Positions 1-7,217 of a stretch of DNA of 44,583 nucleotides are shown piece after piece. The position numbers and the translations under genes are program-made. Each line of letters starts with the position of its first letter. Positions within the stretch are counted from its first letter, which is position 1. The stretch is from Oscillospiraceae bacterium (lineage in GTDB: Bacteria; Bacillota; Clostridia; Oscillospirales; Ruminococcaceae): contig WRLG01000025.1 in the NCBI GenBank assembly GCA_009777725.1, positions 1 to 44,583 on the forward strand, given 5' to 3'. The notes beneath the pieces were generated by a model. It saw only the letters and a program-made list of their open reading frames with translations. It was not told where the DNA came from and did no database searches.

Positions 1-140
1 GTCCCCCCGCCGCCTGCGGGCGGCACCTCCCTCAAAGAGGGAGGCAAGGAGTTTTTTTTTTTTGCCTCCCTCTTTGAGGGAGGTGTCACCCGTAGGTGAC
101 GGAGGGAGGGTTCGGGCGACCGGGGGCGGTCGCCCCTACA
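1..140. repeat. Dispersed palindromic intergenic repeat
   Basis: Two inverted arms (24-44 and 64-85) carry CCTCCCTC/GAGGGAGG and flank a T-run at 52-63. A small TCACC/GGTGA hairpin follows (86-99), then a GGGCGACC/GGTCGCCC hairpin at 114-135 ending in CCCCTACA. The GGTGACACCTCCCTCAAAGA block recurs at 24284-24312. Copies in unrelated intergenic regions identify it as a dispersed, probably non-coding, genomic repeat. No ORF is seen in it. Confidence 0.75.
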
Positions 141-187
141 AAAGATTGTTTATTGTGCACAAAATCAATCAGAGCGACTGAATAGAT

Positions 188-222
188 ACAAAAAAAACCA
201 CCGCATACACGGTGGTTTTTTT
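188..222 (-). terminator. Rho-independent terminator of the surface protein gene
   Basis: An 8-bp stem, AACCACCG (196-203) with CGGTGGTT (210-217), is flanked by an A-run on the left and a T-run on the right, so it can work in both directions. It lies just past the stop codon of the minus-strand surface protein gene. Confidence 0.85.
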
Positions 223-229
223 TAAAAAC

Positions 230-2569
230 TTATTCTACAACAAATACAAGCGAATTATAGTTAGAAATCGTAACGCTTACCATGCCATTCCCGCTGACAA
301 TTCTGCTGGCGGGTAGCCGTACCAAGCTTCCGTCCGGGTTGACGGAGTAAACTTTGATTACACTGCCCCAGAGTTTGGGGTCGATGTTTAGTTTTACGGA
401 AAGGGTTACGGATTCCAAGCCGCCGAAATCGCCGTTTTCAACGAATCCCATGCCTGTCACCGCTTTTGCTTCGGGGAAATGGGACTTGATTCTTTCGGGG
501 ACTTCCACCGCGCCGCCCTTGAAATTAAGGTCTTTGAGTGCCTCGGTGTCGGTTATGTTACTGCCCTTGATGGCAACACCGTGGTTTCCGTAAGGAACCC
601 AAACTTTTACATTGTCGCTTGCAATCGACAATGCTTCGAGAACATCTGAAGTTACGCCCAGAGCGGGGCTGAGGGTGACTGTTCCTCTGGTTGCGTTGCT
701 GATAGCTGTTTTAGCTTCCGCGCTGTCGGCAATTACTTTTACTTCTTTGCCGCCTTCACCGCCGCTTTCGGTGTTATTCGTACCGCCGCTGCCGCCGCCG
801 ATTCCGCCGCCGGAGATGATTTGGTCACGAGCACTTCCGCCGCCGCCTCCGCTGTTTTCGCTCGGAGCTTCTTCGGTTACGTAGCTTCCTCTTGTTACGA
901 TAAAGCCGCCTTCTATAAGGTCGTCACGGGTGATAATGGTTTCATCGCCGCCTAGGGTAGCAACCGTTACGATTTTACTGCCGGGGTAAACTACGATATG
1001 TCCTGTGCTGAGGCTGGCAATATCAAAAGTCCCTCCTGCGACAATTGTAACAATCGCGTGGTTATTGAGTGTTCCGCCGTCAAAAATGACTGTGCCGTTT
1101 GCGGCGACTTCAATTTCAGCGGTTTTATTGCTTTGGCTTCCGTTTGTAAGTATGCCTTCAACGGTAAGAGTTCCGTTTGTAACCTCAATCTTTCCTAAGT
1201 TAGTTAACCTGCCGACTTTATCAGCCGCACCGCCCGTGCCTGTCGCAACAACAATATTCAATTTGCCATCATTTACAAACGAAATTGTGCCGGTTGAGCT
1301 GTTGGTGATTGTTCCAGCGTTGTTTAGCGTTCCTTGGTTATCTGTAAGTGCGCCGTTGTTGGTTATTGTACCAAAATTGGTGATAGTTCCGGCTGCGGCT
1401 TGAGTACGAAGGAGTCCGTTATTGGTGATTCTGTTGTTGTTTTCAAAAGTTCCTGCTGAAACAGTAATTTCGCCCCGCGGTCCTGCACCAGTATCATTAT
1501 AGCCCCCAATTAAGATTGTTCCGTTGTTTTTAAATGTTTTGCCGGAGGCATCAAACCTAATAGTACCATAAGTTCCGGCTGTAACATTAATAGTGCCTTC
1601 GTTTGTGAAATTATCGCCGATGTAAACATTGCCCGCTACATTTATAGTTCCTGCGTTTGTGAGTGTATCGAAGAAATTCGATTCATTGGGATATGCTCCT
1701 ACAACAAGCTTTTTATCGGCACTAATATTAATCGTGCCTTTAGCTGCATTAGTTAAGGTATCGCCATAGATAGAACCGCTAATAATGTTAAGAGTTCCGT
1801 TGTTCGTAAACGAATTTATAACATTAACTTCCGCATTAGTCATAAGCGCAACAGTTCCGTTATTTGTAGTGTTTTCGATTTTAGCAGGAGGGAAAATATC
1901 ATCAAAAACCAAGGTCGCACTTGAATCAACGGTAAGGTCTTCTATTGTCAAATCGGTTTTAAGCGTTAATTTCCCGCCTTTAACGTCAAGCTTTTCGAGC
2001 GTTTTTGTTCCGACATTTAAAACAACGTCAGTGCTCGACCCTGTCACTTCAAAATCTATGCCCGCTAAATCGATTGAGCCTGTAATTGTAACAGTTCCCT
2101 CGCCGGAAAGAGTTATTTTCGGAGTTGCTACAATCGCAAACTTAGCCGAAGCTGCGCCGGTTGTAACAATTTCCAAGACATCTCCGTCATTCAAAGTTTG
2201 TATTGTCGCGCCGTTTTCTACAGTCAACGTATGCGGTACATCTATTCTTTCGACATAGCTTAAAACTACGCCATTGCCTGTAACGATGATTGTATCCCCT
2301 GCTTCAATTTTTCCGCCCGCGGCAGGAGTTAAGCCCGGAATAGCCGCCGCAAAGCCCGGACCGCCGGTAAGACCGTCCCAGTTTTCCGAAACGTCCATGC
2401 TTGCTGTAACTTCCCAAGTTGTATTAACAGCACTCGCCGTCAAAGGCGCGATTAATGTCACCGACAATGCCAGAGCCGCCGCCGTCAGCATTGCCAACAG
2501 CCTTTTTGTTTTACCCTTTACCATAAAATCAAAACCCACTTTCTTATCCTGTTTACTTTTATTAGGCAA
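230..2569 (-). CDS. Large secreted beta-helix-like surface protein
   Basis: This is a predicted secreted or cell-surface protein of 779 residues from a TTG start at 2569, or 764 from the ATG at 2524. A signal peptide is visible: a basic KGKTKR stretch, a hydrophobic core (LLAMLTAAALALSVTLIAPL) and cleavage near TASA-VN. Residues about 100-560 are degenerate short repeats rich in N, T, G and I (for example NAGTINVAGNVYIGDNFTNE), the pattern of a parallel beta-helix. A Ser/Gly-rich linker at about 580-610 precedes a roughly 170-residue C-terminal domain with no LPxTG motif or membrane anchor. A sigma-A-like promoter lies at 2594-2622 and a terminator follows the stop, so it is monocistronic. 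Adhesion or cell-wall association is inferred from architecture; no enzymatic motif was seen. Confidence 0.8.
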   Translation of the reverse strand: MPNKSKQDKKVGFDFMVKGKTKRLLAMLTAAALALSVTLIAPLTASAVNTTWEVTASMDVSENWDGLTGGPGFAAAIPGLTPAAGGKIEAGDTIIVTGNGVVLSYVERIDVPHTLTVENGATIQTLNDGDVLEIVTTGAASAKFAIVATPKITLSGEGTVTITGSIDLAGIDFEVTGSSTDVVLNVGTKTLEKLDVKGGKLTLKTDLTIEDLTVDSSATLVFDDIFPPAKIENTTNNGTVALMTNAEVNVINSFTNNGTLNIISGSIYGDTLTNAAKGTINISADKKLVVGAYPNESNFFDTLTNAGTINVAGNVYIGDNFTNEGTINVTAGTYGTIRFDASGKTFKNNGTILIGGYNDTGAGPRGEITVSAGTFENNNRITNNGLLRTQAAAGTITNFGTITNNGALTDNQGTLNNAGTITNSSTGTISFVNDGKLNIVVATGTGGAADKVGRLTNLGKIEVTNGTLTVEGILTNGSQSNKTAEIEVAANGTVIFDGGTLNNHAIVTIVAGGTFDIASLSTGHIVVYPGSKIVTVATLGGDETIITRDDLIEGGFIVTRGSYVTEEAPSENSGGGGGSARDQIISGGGIGGGSGGTNNTESGGEGGKEVKVIADSAEAKTAISNATRGTVTLSPALGVTSDVLEALSIASDNVKVWVPYGNHGVAIKGSNITDTEALKDLNFKGGAVEVPERIKSHFPEAKAVTGMGFVENGDFGGLESVTLSVKLNIDPKLWGSVIKVYSVNPDGSLVRLPASRIVSGNGMVSVTISNYNSLVFVVE

Positions 2570-2593
2570 CAGCTTTTCCGTTACCTTACTTTA

Positions 2594-2622
2594 ATCATAA
2601 CATAAAAATTGAAAAAATGTAA
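2594..2622 (-). promoter_or_regulatory. Promoter of the surface protein gene
   Basis: On the minus strand TTACAT (2622-2617) and TATGAT (2599-2594) are separated by exactly 17 bp. The predicted start site is about 18 nt before the TTG codon at 2569 and about 63 nt before the ATG at 2524. Confidence 0.6.
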
Positions 2623-2722
2623 GGGGTTTGGCGTGATTTCGGCATGTTGCAAAAAAAAAAAAAACGGGATTTGTGGGTTTTGCACAAAACCAAAAGGGCG
2701 GTAAAGAAATTTTTTAAAAGTA

Positions 2723-2751
2723 TTGACAATTTTATTTTTGTATGTTATAAT
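2723..2751 (+). promoter_or_regulatory. Promoter of antisense RNA, TA module 1
   Basis: Perfect consensus TTGACA (2723-2728), 17-bp spacer, TATAAT (2746-2751). It points at the 3' end of the small minus-strand toxin gene and drives the antisense transcript. Confidence 0.85.
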
Positions 2752-2757
2752 CATTAT

Positions 2758-2845
2758 AATAAAAAAATAGAGAGGGCTTTTCCCTCTCTAAATATTGGGG
2801 TTAACGATGCTTCTTTTTGGTCGGAGAGCATCGTTTCTTTTTTCT
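2758..2845 (+). ncRNA. Predicted antisense antitoxin RNA, module 1
   Basis: A transcript starting about 7 nt after the -10 box would be roughly 88 nt. Its 5' part forms a TAGAGAGGG/CCCTCTCTA hairpin (2768-2790). It ends at an intrinsic terminator, AACGATGCT/AGCATCGTT (2803-2811/2827-2835) plus a T-rich tail. It overlaps the last codons and 3' UTR of the minus-strand toxin ORF. Read on the minus strand the 5' hairpin is followed by seven T, so it can also terminate the toxin mRNA. The geometry matches RatA/TxpA- and SR4/bsrG-type systems; the role is inferred. Confidence 0.7.
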
Positions 2846-2935
2846 TTCTGCAATGATGTCACGTATTGCAAGCACGATAAGCCCACCTACAACATTTGTC
2901 ATTAAGTCCGAAAGAAAATTAAACGGATTACCCAT
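2801..2935 (-). CDS. Small hydrophobic type I toxin-like peptide, module 1
   Basis: A 44-residue peptide beginning MGNPFNFLSDLM. It has one membrane segment (about residues 7-25) and a strongly basic tail (RKKKRCSPTKKKHR), the build of membrane-acting type I toxins and holin-like peptides. The start is set by a strong AGGAGG about 9 nt upstream. The upstream CCTCTC and the GAGAGG overlapping the SD form a stem that would hide the ribosome binding site. The mRNA leader is about 114 nt. The stop codon lies inside the terminator of the opposing antisense RNA. The neighbouring module 2 encodes a 44-residue homologue with the same start context and tail. Family membership is by pattern only; toxicity is inferred. 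Confidence 0.75.
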   Translation of the reverse strand: MGNPFNFLSDLMTNVVGGLIVLAIRDIIAERKKKRCSPTKKKHR

Positions 2936-3055
2936 GTATGTACACCTCCTCTCATAGGATTAAGGCAGGAGAGGCAACCCCCCTCCCGTAATCCCACGAA
3001 CCTCGGTGACACGCAAACCGAAACAAATTTAAGACACGTTAACTCCTTGTGGCTT

Positions 3056-3084
3056 ATTATAGCGAATTTTGGCGGGGGTGTCAA
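3056..3084 (-). promoter_or_regulatory. Promoter of toxin mRNA, module 1
   Basis: On the minus strand a consensus TTGACA (3084-3079), 17 bp and TATAAT (3061-3056). Transcription should start near 3049, giving an untranslated leader of about 114 nt before the toxin start. Confidence 0.85.
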
Positions 3085-3120
3085 GGATTGTACCGAATTG
3101 TAATATTTTTTTGAAAAGTA

Positions 3121-3149
3121 TTGACAATGGCGTTTGGTTGTGGTATAAT
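3121..3149 (+). promoter_or_regulatory. Promoter of antisense RNA, TA module 2
   Basis: TTGACA (3121-3126), 17-bp spacer, TATAAT (3144-3149), a perfect consensus. It begins only about 40 bp from the oppositely directed toxin promoter of module 1, so the modules are tightly packed. Confidence 0.85.
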
Positions 3150-3155
3150 AATTGT

Positions 3156-3241
3156 AATAAAGCGAACAGAGAGGTGCTAACCTCTCTGTTCTGGGGATTT
3201 AACGATGCTTTTCCTTGTCACGGGGGCATCGTTTCTTTTTT
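3156..3241 (+). ncRNA. Predicted antisense antitoxin RNA, module 2
   Basis: About 86 nt. The 5' hairpin has an 11-bp perfect stem (AACAGAGAGGT with ACCTCTCTGTT, 3165-3190). The terminator stem AACGATGC/GCATCGTT (3201-3208/3226-3233) ends in a T-rich run. The 3' half is antisense to the end of the module 2 toxin ORF. Layout is the same as module 1, with a longer first stem. Confidence 0.7.
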
Positions 3242-3333
3242 CGTTCAACGTAAATTTTACGAATTGCAAGCACTAGGAACTCGCCTGCAACGATTGCCGC
3301 TACGTCTAATAGAAAACTAAACGGATTACTCAT
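3199..3333 (-). CDS. Small hydrophobic type I toxin-like peptide, module 2
   Basis: A 44-residue peptide beginning MSNPFSFLLDVAAIVAG, with one transmembrane segment and the tail RKKKRCPRDKEKHR. It is a clear paralogue of the module 1 peptide (same NPF-FL start, VLAIR motif and Cys in the basic tail). The start has the same AGGAGGTGTACATAC context, and the same CCTCTC/GAGAGG stem covers the ribosome binding site. The leader is nearly identical in sequence to module 1, which argues for tandem duplication. The stop codon is embedded in the antisense RNA terminator. A toxin role is inferred from architecture. Confidence 0.75.
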   Translation of the reverse strand: MSNPFSFLLDVAAIVAGEFLVLAIRKIYVERKKKRCPRDKEKHR

Positions 3334-3456
3334 GTATGTACACCTCCTCTCATAGGATTAAGGCAGGAGAGGCAACCCCCCTCCCGTAATCCCACGAAAA
3401 TCATCGGTGACACGCAAACCGAAACAAATTTAAGACACGTTAACTCCTTGTGGTTT

Positions 3457-3485
3457 ATTATAGCGAATTTTGGCGGAGTTGTCAA
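3457..3485 (-). promoter_or_regulatory. Promoter of toxin mRNA, module 2
   Basis: Minus-strand TTGACA (3485-3480), 17 bp, TATAAT (3462-3457). Predicted start near 3450, about 117 nt before the toxin start codon. Confidence 0.85.
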
Positions 3486-3543
3486 TAAATGTACCGAATT
3501 GTAATATTTTTTTGAAAAATATTTTTAAATTTTTTATAAAGTA

Positions 3544-3572
3544 TTGACAGAGCAAGGGAAATATATTATAAT
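3544..3572 (+). promoter_or_regulatory. Promoter of antisense RNA, TA module 3
   Basis: TTGACA (3544-3549), 17-bp spacer, TATAAT (3567-3572), perfect consensus, facing the minus-strand toxin gene of module 3. Confidence 0.85.
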
Positions 3573-3578
3573 ATAAAT

Positions 3579-3672
3579 ATAGGGAGCATACTAGATGACG
3601 GCTCTCTTCCTCAAGAATAAGTTAATTTAAAAAATAACCGCATCTTTTGGTCGAGGGGCGGTTATTTCTTTT
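3579..3672 (+). ncRNA. Predicted antisense antitoxin RNA, module 3
   Basis: About 94 nt, ending at AATAACCGC/GCGGTTATT (3633-3641/3658-3666) plus a T-rich tail. The terminator overlaps the stop codon of the toxin ORF. Its 5' part (GCATAC...GGCTCT..TTCCTC) repeats, in the same sense, a block of the toxin mRNA leader that contains the arm covering the Shine-Dalgarno site. This could let the RNA pair with the SD as well as with the toxin 3' end. Confidence 0.65.
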
Positions 3673-3748
3673 CATTTATATCATGTATCAGTCTGATTAC
3701 ATTGCAGGTTGTATTAATGATAAGCAGAATCAGAACTAATGTTTCCAT
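3662..3748 (-). CDS. Small hydrophobic type I toxin-like peptide, module 3
   Basis: A 28-residue peptide, METLVLILLIINTTCNVIRL then IHDINEKK: one hydrophobic helix and a short charged tail, similar in size to holin-like type I toxins. A very strong AAAGGAGG lies 7-8 nt before the ATG and is partly covered by a CTCC/GGAG hairpin. The promoter at 3866-3894 leaves a leader of about 111 nt. It shares organisation with modules 1 and 2 but not their peptide family. Confidence 0.65.
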   Translation of the reverse strand: METLVLILLIINTTCNVIRLIHDINEKK

Positions 3749-3865
3749 AAACTACCACCTCCTTTCGGAGTTGGAGGAAAAAGAGCCGCCACCGTATAAG
3801 TATGCCCCTATATTTTGAGGCTTTATGTCGGAATGGATAAGGAAAATTAAAAATGCCTCATTGTT

Positions 3866-3894
3866 ATTATAGAGGATTTTGGCGGGGGTGTCAA
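3866..3894 (-). promoter_or_regulatory. Promoter of toxin mRNA, module 3
   Basis: Minus-strand TTGACA (3894-3889), 17 bp, TATAAT (3871-3866). The core GGCGGGGGTGTCAAGG is repeated almost exactly at module 1 (3071-3086), so the promoter region itself is duplicated. Confidence 0.85.
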
Positions 3895-3941
3895 GGGTTG
3901 TACTGAATTGTAATATTTTTAATATTTTTTCATTTTACCTA

Positions 3942-3970
3942 TTGCATTAACCCAAAAAATATGTTAAAAT
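3942..3970 (+). promoter_or_regulatory. Promoter of the rpsT operon
   Basis: TTGCAT (3942-3947), 17 bp, TAAAAT (3965-3970), about 50 nt before the rpsT start codon. Confidence 0.6.
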
Positions 3971-4021
3971 AATTAATAGACTGTTTTTTTATACTAATTA
4001 CGGAAAGGAATGAAAGGAAAA

Positions 4022-4285
4022 ATGGCTAATATTAAATCGGCTAAAAAAAGAATTAAAGTTATAGCCGCTAAAACAATGCGGAATAAAGCGGTTAGAACTA
4101 ATCTTAAAACAACGCTGAAAAAGGCGGATGCGGCTATCGCGGTGAAGTCGGGCGACAGCGAGGCGGCTGTAAGGCTTGCGATTAAGAAAGTAGACCAAGC
4201 GGCGGCAAGAAATTTAATCCACAAAAATGCCGCTAACAGGAAAAAATCCCAGCTTATGAAGAAGCTTAATACGGTTAAGGCATAG
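4022..4285 (+). CDS. rpsT: 30S ribosomal protein S20
   Basis: Small basic ribosomal protein that binds 16S rRNA in the 30S subunit. The 87-residue product starts MANIKSAKKRIKV, the typical S20 N-terminus, and ends in a Lys-rich NRKKSQLMKKLN helix, matching the family's usual length. The start at 4022 is chosen over an in-frame ATG at 4010 because of homology and the GAAAGG motif 4 nt upstream; the upstream ATG is almost inside its own SD. It is first in a run with trmK, the Nif3-family gene and trpS. No oddity seen. Confidence 0.95.
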   Translation: MANIKSAKKRIKVIAAKTMRNKAVRTNLKTTLKKADAAIAVKSGDSEAAVRLAIKKVDQAAARNLIHKNAANRKKSQLMKKLNTVKA

Positions 4286-4288
4286 TAT

Positions 4289-4759
4289 ATGAAGCTTGAC
4301 GGACGCTTGGAGGCTTGCGCGGGCTTTGTAACGGGTGAAAGAGTCTGCGATGTCGGCACGGACCACGGCAGACTTGCCGCCGCGCTTTTAAAAAGCGGCA
4401 GATGCAAAACCGCCGTTGCTTCCGATTTAAACAAAGCACCGCTATCCGCCGCGAAAGCCACGTTGGAGCGGCTCGGTGTGTCTGAACGCGCAGAGCTTGT
4501 TTTGTCGGACGGGCTTTTGAATATACGTCTGGGCGGCATAACGGACATTGTAATAGCCGGAATGGGCGGCGAGCTTATAGCTAAAATACTTTCAGAGCGC
4601 GCCTGTGAGCTCGGCGGCGTAAACCTTGTTTTACAGCCCATGACAAAGCTTTCTTTTTTGAGGGCTTGGTTAAGTGAAAACGGCTTTGACATCATAAATG
4701 AAAAAGAAGCAACGGCGCGTAACCGCCGTTATACGGTAATAAACGCACGCTTGGCATAA
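4289..4759 (+). CDS. trmK: tRNA (adenine22-N1)-methyltransferase TrmK, short form
   Basis: SAM-dependent class I methyltransferase of the YqfN/TrmK family, which methylates A22 of tRNA. Visible family motifs are CDVGTDHGRLA (SAM-binding, residues about 20-30), the acidic SDLN after strand 2, AGMGGELIAKIL (about 90-101) and LVLQPMTKLSFLRAWL (about 112-127). At 156 residues it lacks the C-terminal extension of the B. subtilis-type protein (about 235 residues). It starts 3 nt after rpsT and its TAA overlaps an ATG (TAATG), but the next gene more likely starts at 4798. The trmK-nif3 adjacency is conserved in Firmicutes (yqfN-yqfO). Confidence 0.85.
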   Translation: MKLDGRLEACAGFVTGERVCDVGTDHGRLAAALLKSGRCKTAVASDLNKAPLSAAKATLERLGVSERAELVLSDGLLNIRLGGITDIVIAGMGGELIAKILSERACELGGVNLVLQPMTKLSFLRAWLSENGFDIINEKEATARNRRYTVINARLA

Positions 4760-4797
4760 TGTGCGGGTTTACAATGTACAGTTTGAGGAGGTCTGTT

Positions 4798-5586
4798 ATG
4801 GCTACGGTTAAGGCGATTATGGATTTTATGGAGAAAACCGCTCCGCTTCGCCTTACCTCAAAGGATGACAATGCGGGGCTTTTAGTCGGAAGCTGTGAGG
4901 ACAAGGCTGACAAGGTTATGCTCTGTCTTGACATTACAGTCGATGTGATTAACGAAGCGGCTGAAAAACACGCTGATGTTATCATTTCACATCACCCGAT
5001 TATTTTCAAGCCATCGCTCAGCAGTATTTCCGTTCAGCACCCTGCCGGACTTGCCCTAAAAAAAGGCATAGCCTGCCTATGCTATCATACCTCCCTCGAC
5101 ATAGCCGACGGCGGAATCACCGACATGATGTATTCGCTGTTGAAAGAACCGTTGGGGCTCGGCGAAAAGCTCGGATTTTTGGAGCAGGTTTGCGAGGACA
5201 AGGGGTTCGGTTTGATTTGCAATATGAATGAGCCCGTTGAGCCTAAAAAAGCGGCTCATATGATAAAAGAGACTTTCGGTTGCAGCGTTTTGCGGTATCA
5301 TGACGGCGGCAAGCCGCTCAAAAAAATTGCTTTCTGCTCCGGCGGAGGGGATTGGTTGTCTCCCGTTGCTACCCGGTTGGGCGCGGATGCTTATTTATGC
5401 GGCGATATTCGCCACCACCATTTTATAGCCGCGCAAAACGAGGGCTATTCAATTTTTGACGCGGGGCACTACCATACGGAGGTTATTTTTATACCCTGCT
5501 TGAAAAAGCGGCTTGAAGAGGCGTTCCCCGCCCTTGAAATTTTTACCGCCCAAAGCTGCTCAGACCCTGCCGGATATATTTTTTAG
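4798..5586 (+). CDS. Nif3-like dinuclear metal centre protein (YqfO/YbgI family)
   Basis: Member of the NIF3/YbgI/YqfO family, toroidal proteins with a two-metal site and poorly defined function (GTP cyclohydrolase 1 type 2-like annotation is common). The metal-binding motifs are visible: SHHPIIF near the N-terminus, CYHTSLDIADGG in the middle and DAGHYHTE near the C-terminus. The 262-residue length fits the short form without the central insert of B. subtilis YqfO. The start at 4798 is supported by GAGGAGGT 6 nt upstream and by alignment of MATVKAIMDFME to the family; an ATG at 4759 overlapping the trmK stop lacks an SD. A second Nif3-like C-terminus is at the right edge of the window. Confidence 0.88.
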   Translation: MATVKAIMDFMEKTAPLRLTSKDDNAGLLVGSCEDKADKVMLCLDITVDVINEAAEKHADVIISHHPIIFKPSLSSISVQHPAGLALKKGIACLCYHTSLDIADGGITDMMYSLLKEPLGLGEKLGFLEQVCEDKGFGLICNMNEPVEPKKAAHMIKETFGCSVLRYHDGGKPLKKIAFCSGGGDWLSPVATRLGADAYLCGDIRHHHFIAAQNEGYSIFDAGHYHTEVIFIPCLKKRLEEAFPALEIFTAQSCSDPAGYIF

Positions 5587-5635
5587 AACTGAATAAAAAA
5601 CTACGATTCAAGCGTATAATTAAGAGGAAGAAAAA

Positions 5636-6643
5636 ATGCAGGAAAATAGTACAAAAAAAATAATTTTCAGCGGCATACAGCCTACAGGTACATTTACCTT
5701 AGGTAACTATATCGGCGCGGTTTCAAACTGGGGGAAACTCCAAGATGAATACAGGTGCATATATTCAATCGTCGATATGCACGCCATTACCGTAAGGCAA
5801 GAACCTGCTGAACTGAGAAAAAATACGCTCGCGGCTTACGCGCTTTTGCTCGCCTGCGGGATTGACCTTACAAAAACCATCCTTTTTGTGCAGAGCCATG
5901 TTAAAGCTCACGCGGAGCTTAACTGGGTTCTGAACTGCTCGGCGCAGTTCGGAGAACTTACAAGGATGACCCAGTTTAAAGAAAAATCAGAAAAGCACCC
6001 CGAGGATATAAATGCGGGGCTGTTTACCTATCCCGTGCTCCAAGCGGCGGATATTCTCGCTTATAATGCGGATTTAGTCCCCGTGGGAGCGGACCAGAAA
6101 CAGCACCTTGAATTGGCGCGCAATATTGCCCAAAGGTTCAACCATAAATACGGCGATACGTTTACATTGCCCGAGCCTTATATACCCCAAACGGGGGCTA
6201 AAATTATGTCGCTCCAAGAGCCTACCCAAAAAATGTCAAAATCCGATGAAAACCCTAACGCGGTTATATCCATACTCGATGAGCCGGATGTTATTATCCG
6301 CAAGTTCAAAAGGGCGGTTACAGACAGTGAAGCCTGTGTCCGATTTGCCGAGGGCAAGGATGGCATTAATAACCTTTTGACGATTTATTCGGTTGTCTCG
6401 GGCAAATCCGTAAGCGAAGCGGAGAAAGAGTTTGACGGAAAGGGCTATGGGGATTTCAAGTTAGCCGTAGGGGAAGCTGTTTCCGATAAGCTAAAGTCGG
6501 TGCGCGAGGATTATGCGCGCCTTATAGCCGACAAGGCGTATCTGACCGAGTGCTGTAAAAAAAGTGCTCTTACCGCTTCGGCTGTTTCGCAGAGGATTAT
6601 TGATAAGGTTTACCGCAAGGTTGGATATTTAACGGTTAAATAA
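5636..6643 (+). CDS. trpS: Tryptophanyl-tRNA synthetase
   Basis: Class I aminoacyl-tRNA synthetase charging tRNA-Trp in the cytosol. The 335-residue protein has the usual bacterial TrpS length. It carries the HIGH-equivalent PTGTFTLGNYIGA (residues about 17-29), FLFVQSHVKAH-type TrpRS sequence and the KMSKS loop as KMSKSDENPN (about 200). AAGAGGAAG lies a few bases before the ATG. No T-box fits in the 49-nt gap before it, so it is probably expressed with the rpsT operon. A weak CACAAAAA/TTTTTGTG stem follows at 6675-6701. Confidence 0.95.
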   Translation: MQENSTKKIIFSGIQPTGTFTLGNYIGAVSNWGKLQDEYRCIYSIVDMHAITVRQEPAELRKNTLAAYALLLACGIDLTKTILFVQSHVKAHAELNWVLNCSAQFGELTRMTQFKEKSEKHPEDINAGLFTYPVLQAADILAYNADLVPVGADQKQHLELARNIAQRFNHKYGDTFTLPEPYIPQTGAKIMSLQEPTQKMSKSDENPNAVISILDEPDVIIRKFKRAVTDSEACVRFAEGKDGINNLLTIYSVVSGKSVSEAEKEFDGKGYGDFKLAVGEAVSDKLKSVREDYARLIADKAYLTECCKKSALTASAVSQRIIDKVYRKVGYLTVK

Positions 6644-7217
6644 TGAGCAAATAAATCCTAAAAAACTAAAATTAGCACAAAAATAATGATTGTTTTTGTG
6701 AATAATGCCAAATTTTCACCAAACATGCACAAAAACTATTGACAGAATCGCTCTTTAGTTGTATATTTATATGTAGCATAGTGTAAAAATGCTTCATGTA
6801 ATTTTTATACAAATTGTATAACCCATATATATACATATGCTTTAGAAATTGTTGGGTTGGAATAAACTCCCAAATTCCCCAAAGCTTGGAGAGCCAAGCT
6901 GAAGCCCTTAGTATATTTAAGGCGTTCGTAAAGCGTTGCCGCGGTATTGATTTTGCGGGGCAGCTTTGCGAAGTCTGAATATAAATTTAAAAACCTTGCG
7001 CGGCGATATGAAAGCTTCTGCTCTGCCGAAAGGCTTTAAATGTCGGTTTCAGACGATATTTATATGAGCAGACTGCGGAAATTTTGCTCCTTTCAGCTCC
7101 TAAAACGAAATTGACGACTTTTCGGGCGGGAGAGGAAAGAGCCGCAGTGTTAAGGCAAGCAAAAACAAGGCTATTATATTTTTATAATATAATATATTTT
7201 AAGGAGGAAAAACCCTA
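6644..7217 (+). promoter_or_regulatory. Promoter and long structured leader of the sugar ABC operon
   Basis: A 574-nt non-coding stretch. TTGACA (6739-6744), 17 bp and TATATT (6762-6767) form a promoter that gives an untranslated leader of about 445 nt. The leader has a perfect AGCTTGG/CCAAGCT tetraloop hairpin (6883-6900). It also has a long-range inverted repeat (6972-6986 with 7058-7074) enclosing a GCC-GAAA-GGC hairpin near 7025-7034. It ends in an AT-rich block with TATAAT (7183-7188), possibly a second promoter, and an AAGGAGG ribosome binding site. I do not recognise a riboswitch class. Confidence 0.5.

Noticed and set aside
3994-4695. Long minus-strand open frame across rpsT and trmK
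   Set aside because: It is antisense to two clear genes and has no protein family features.
4759-4797. Start of the Nif3-family gene at 4759, overlapping the trmK stop
   Set aside because: No SD fits; GAGGAGGT and family alignment support 4798.
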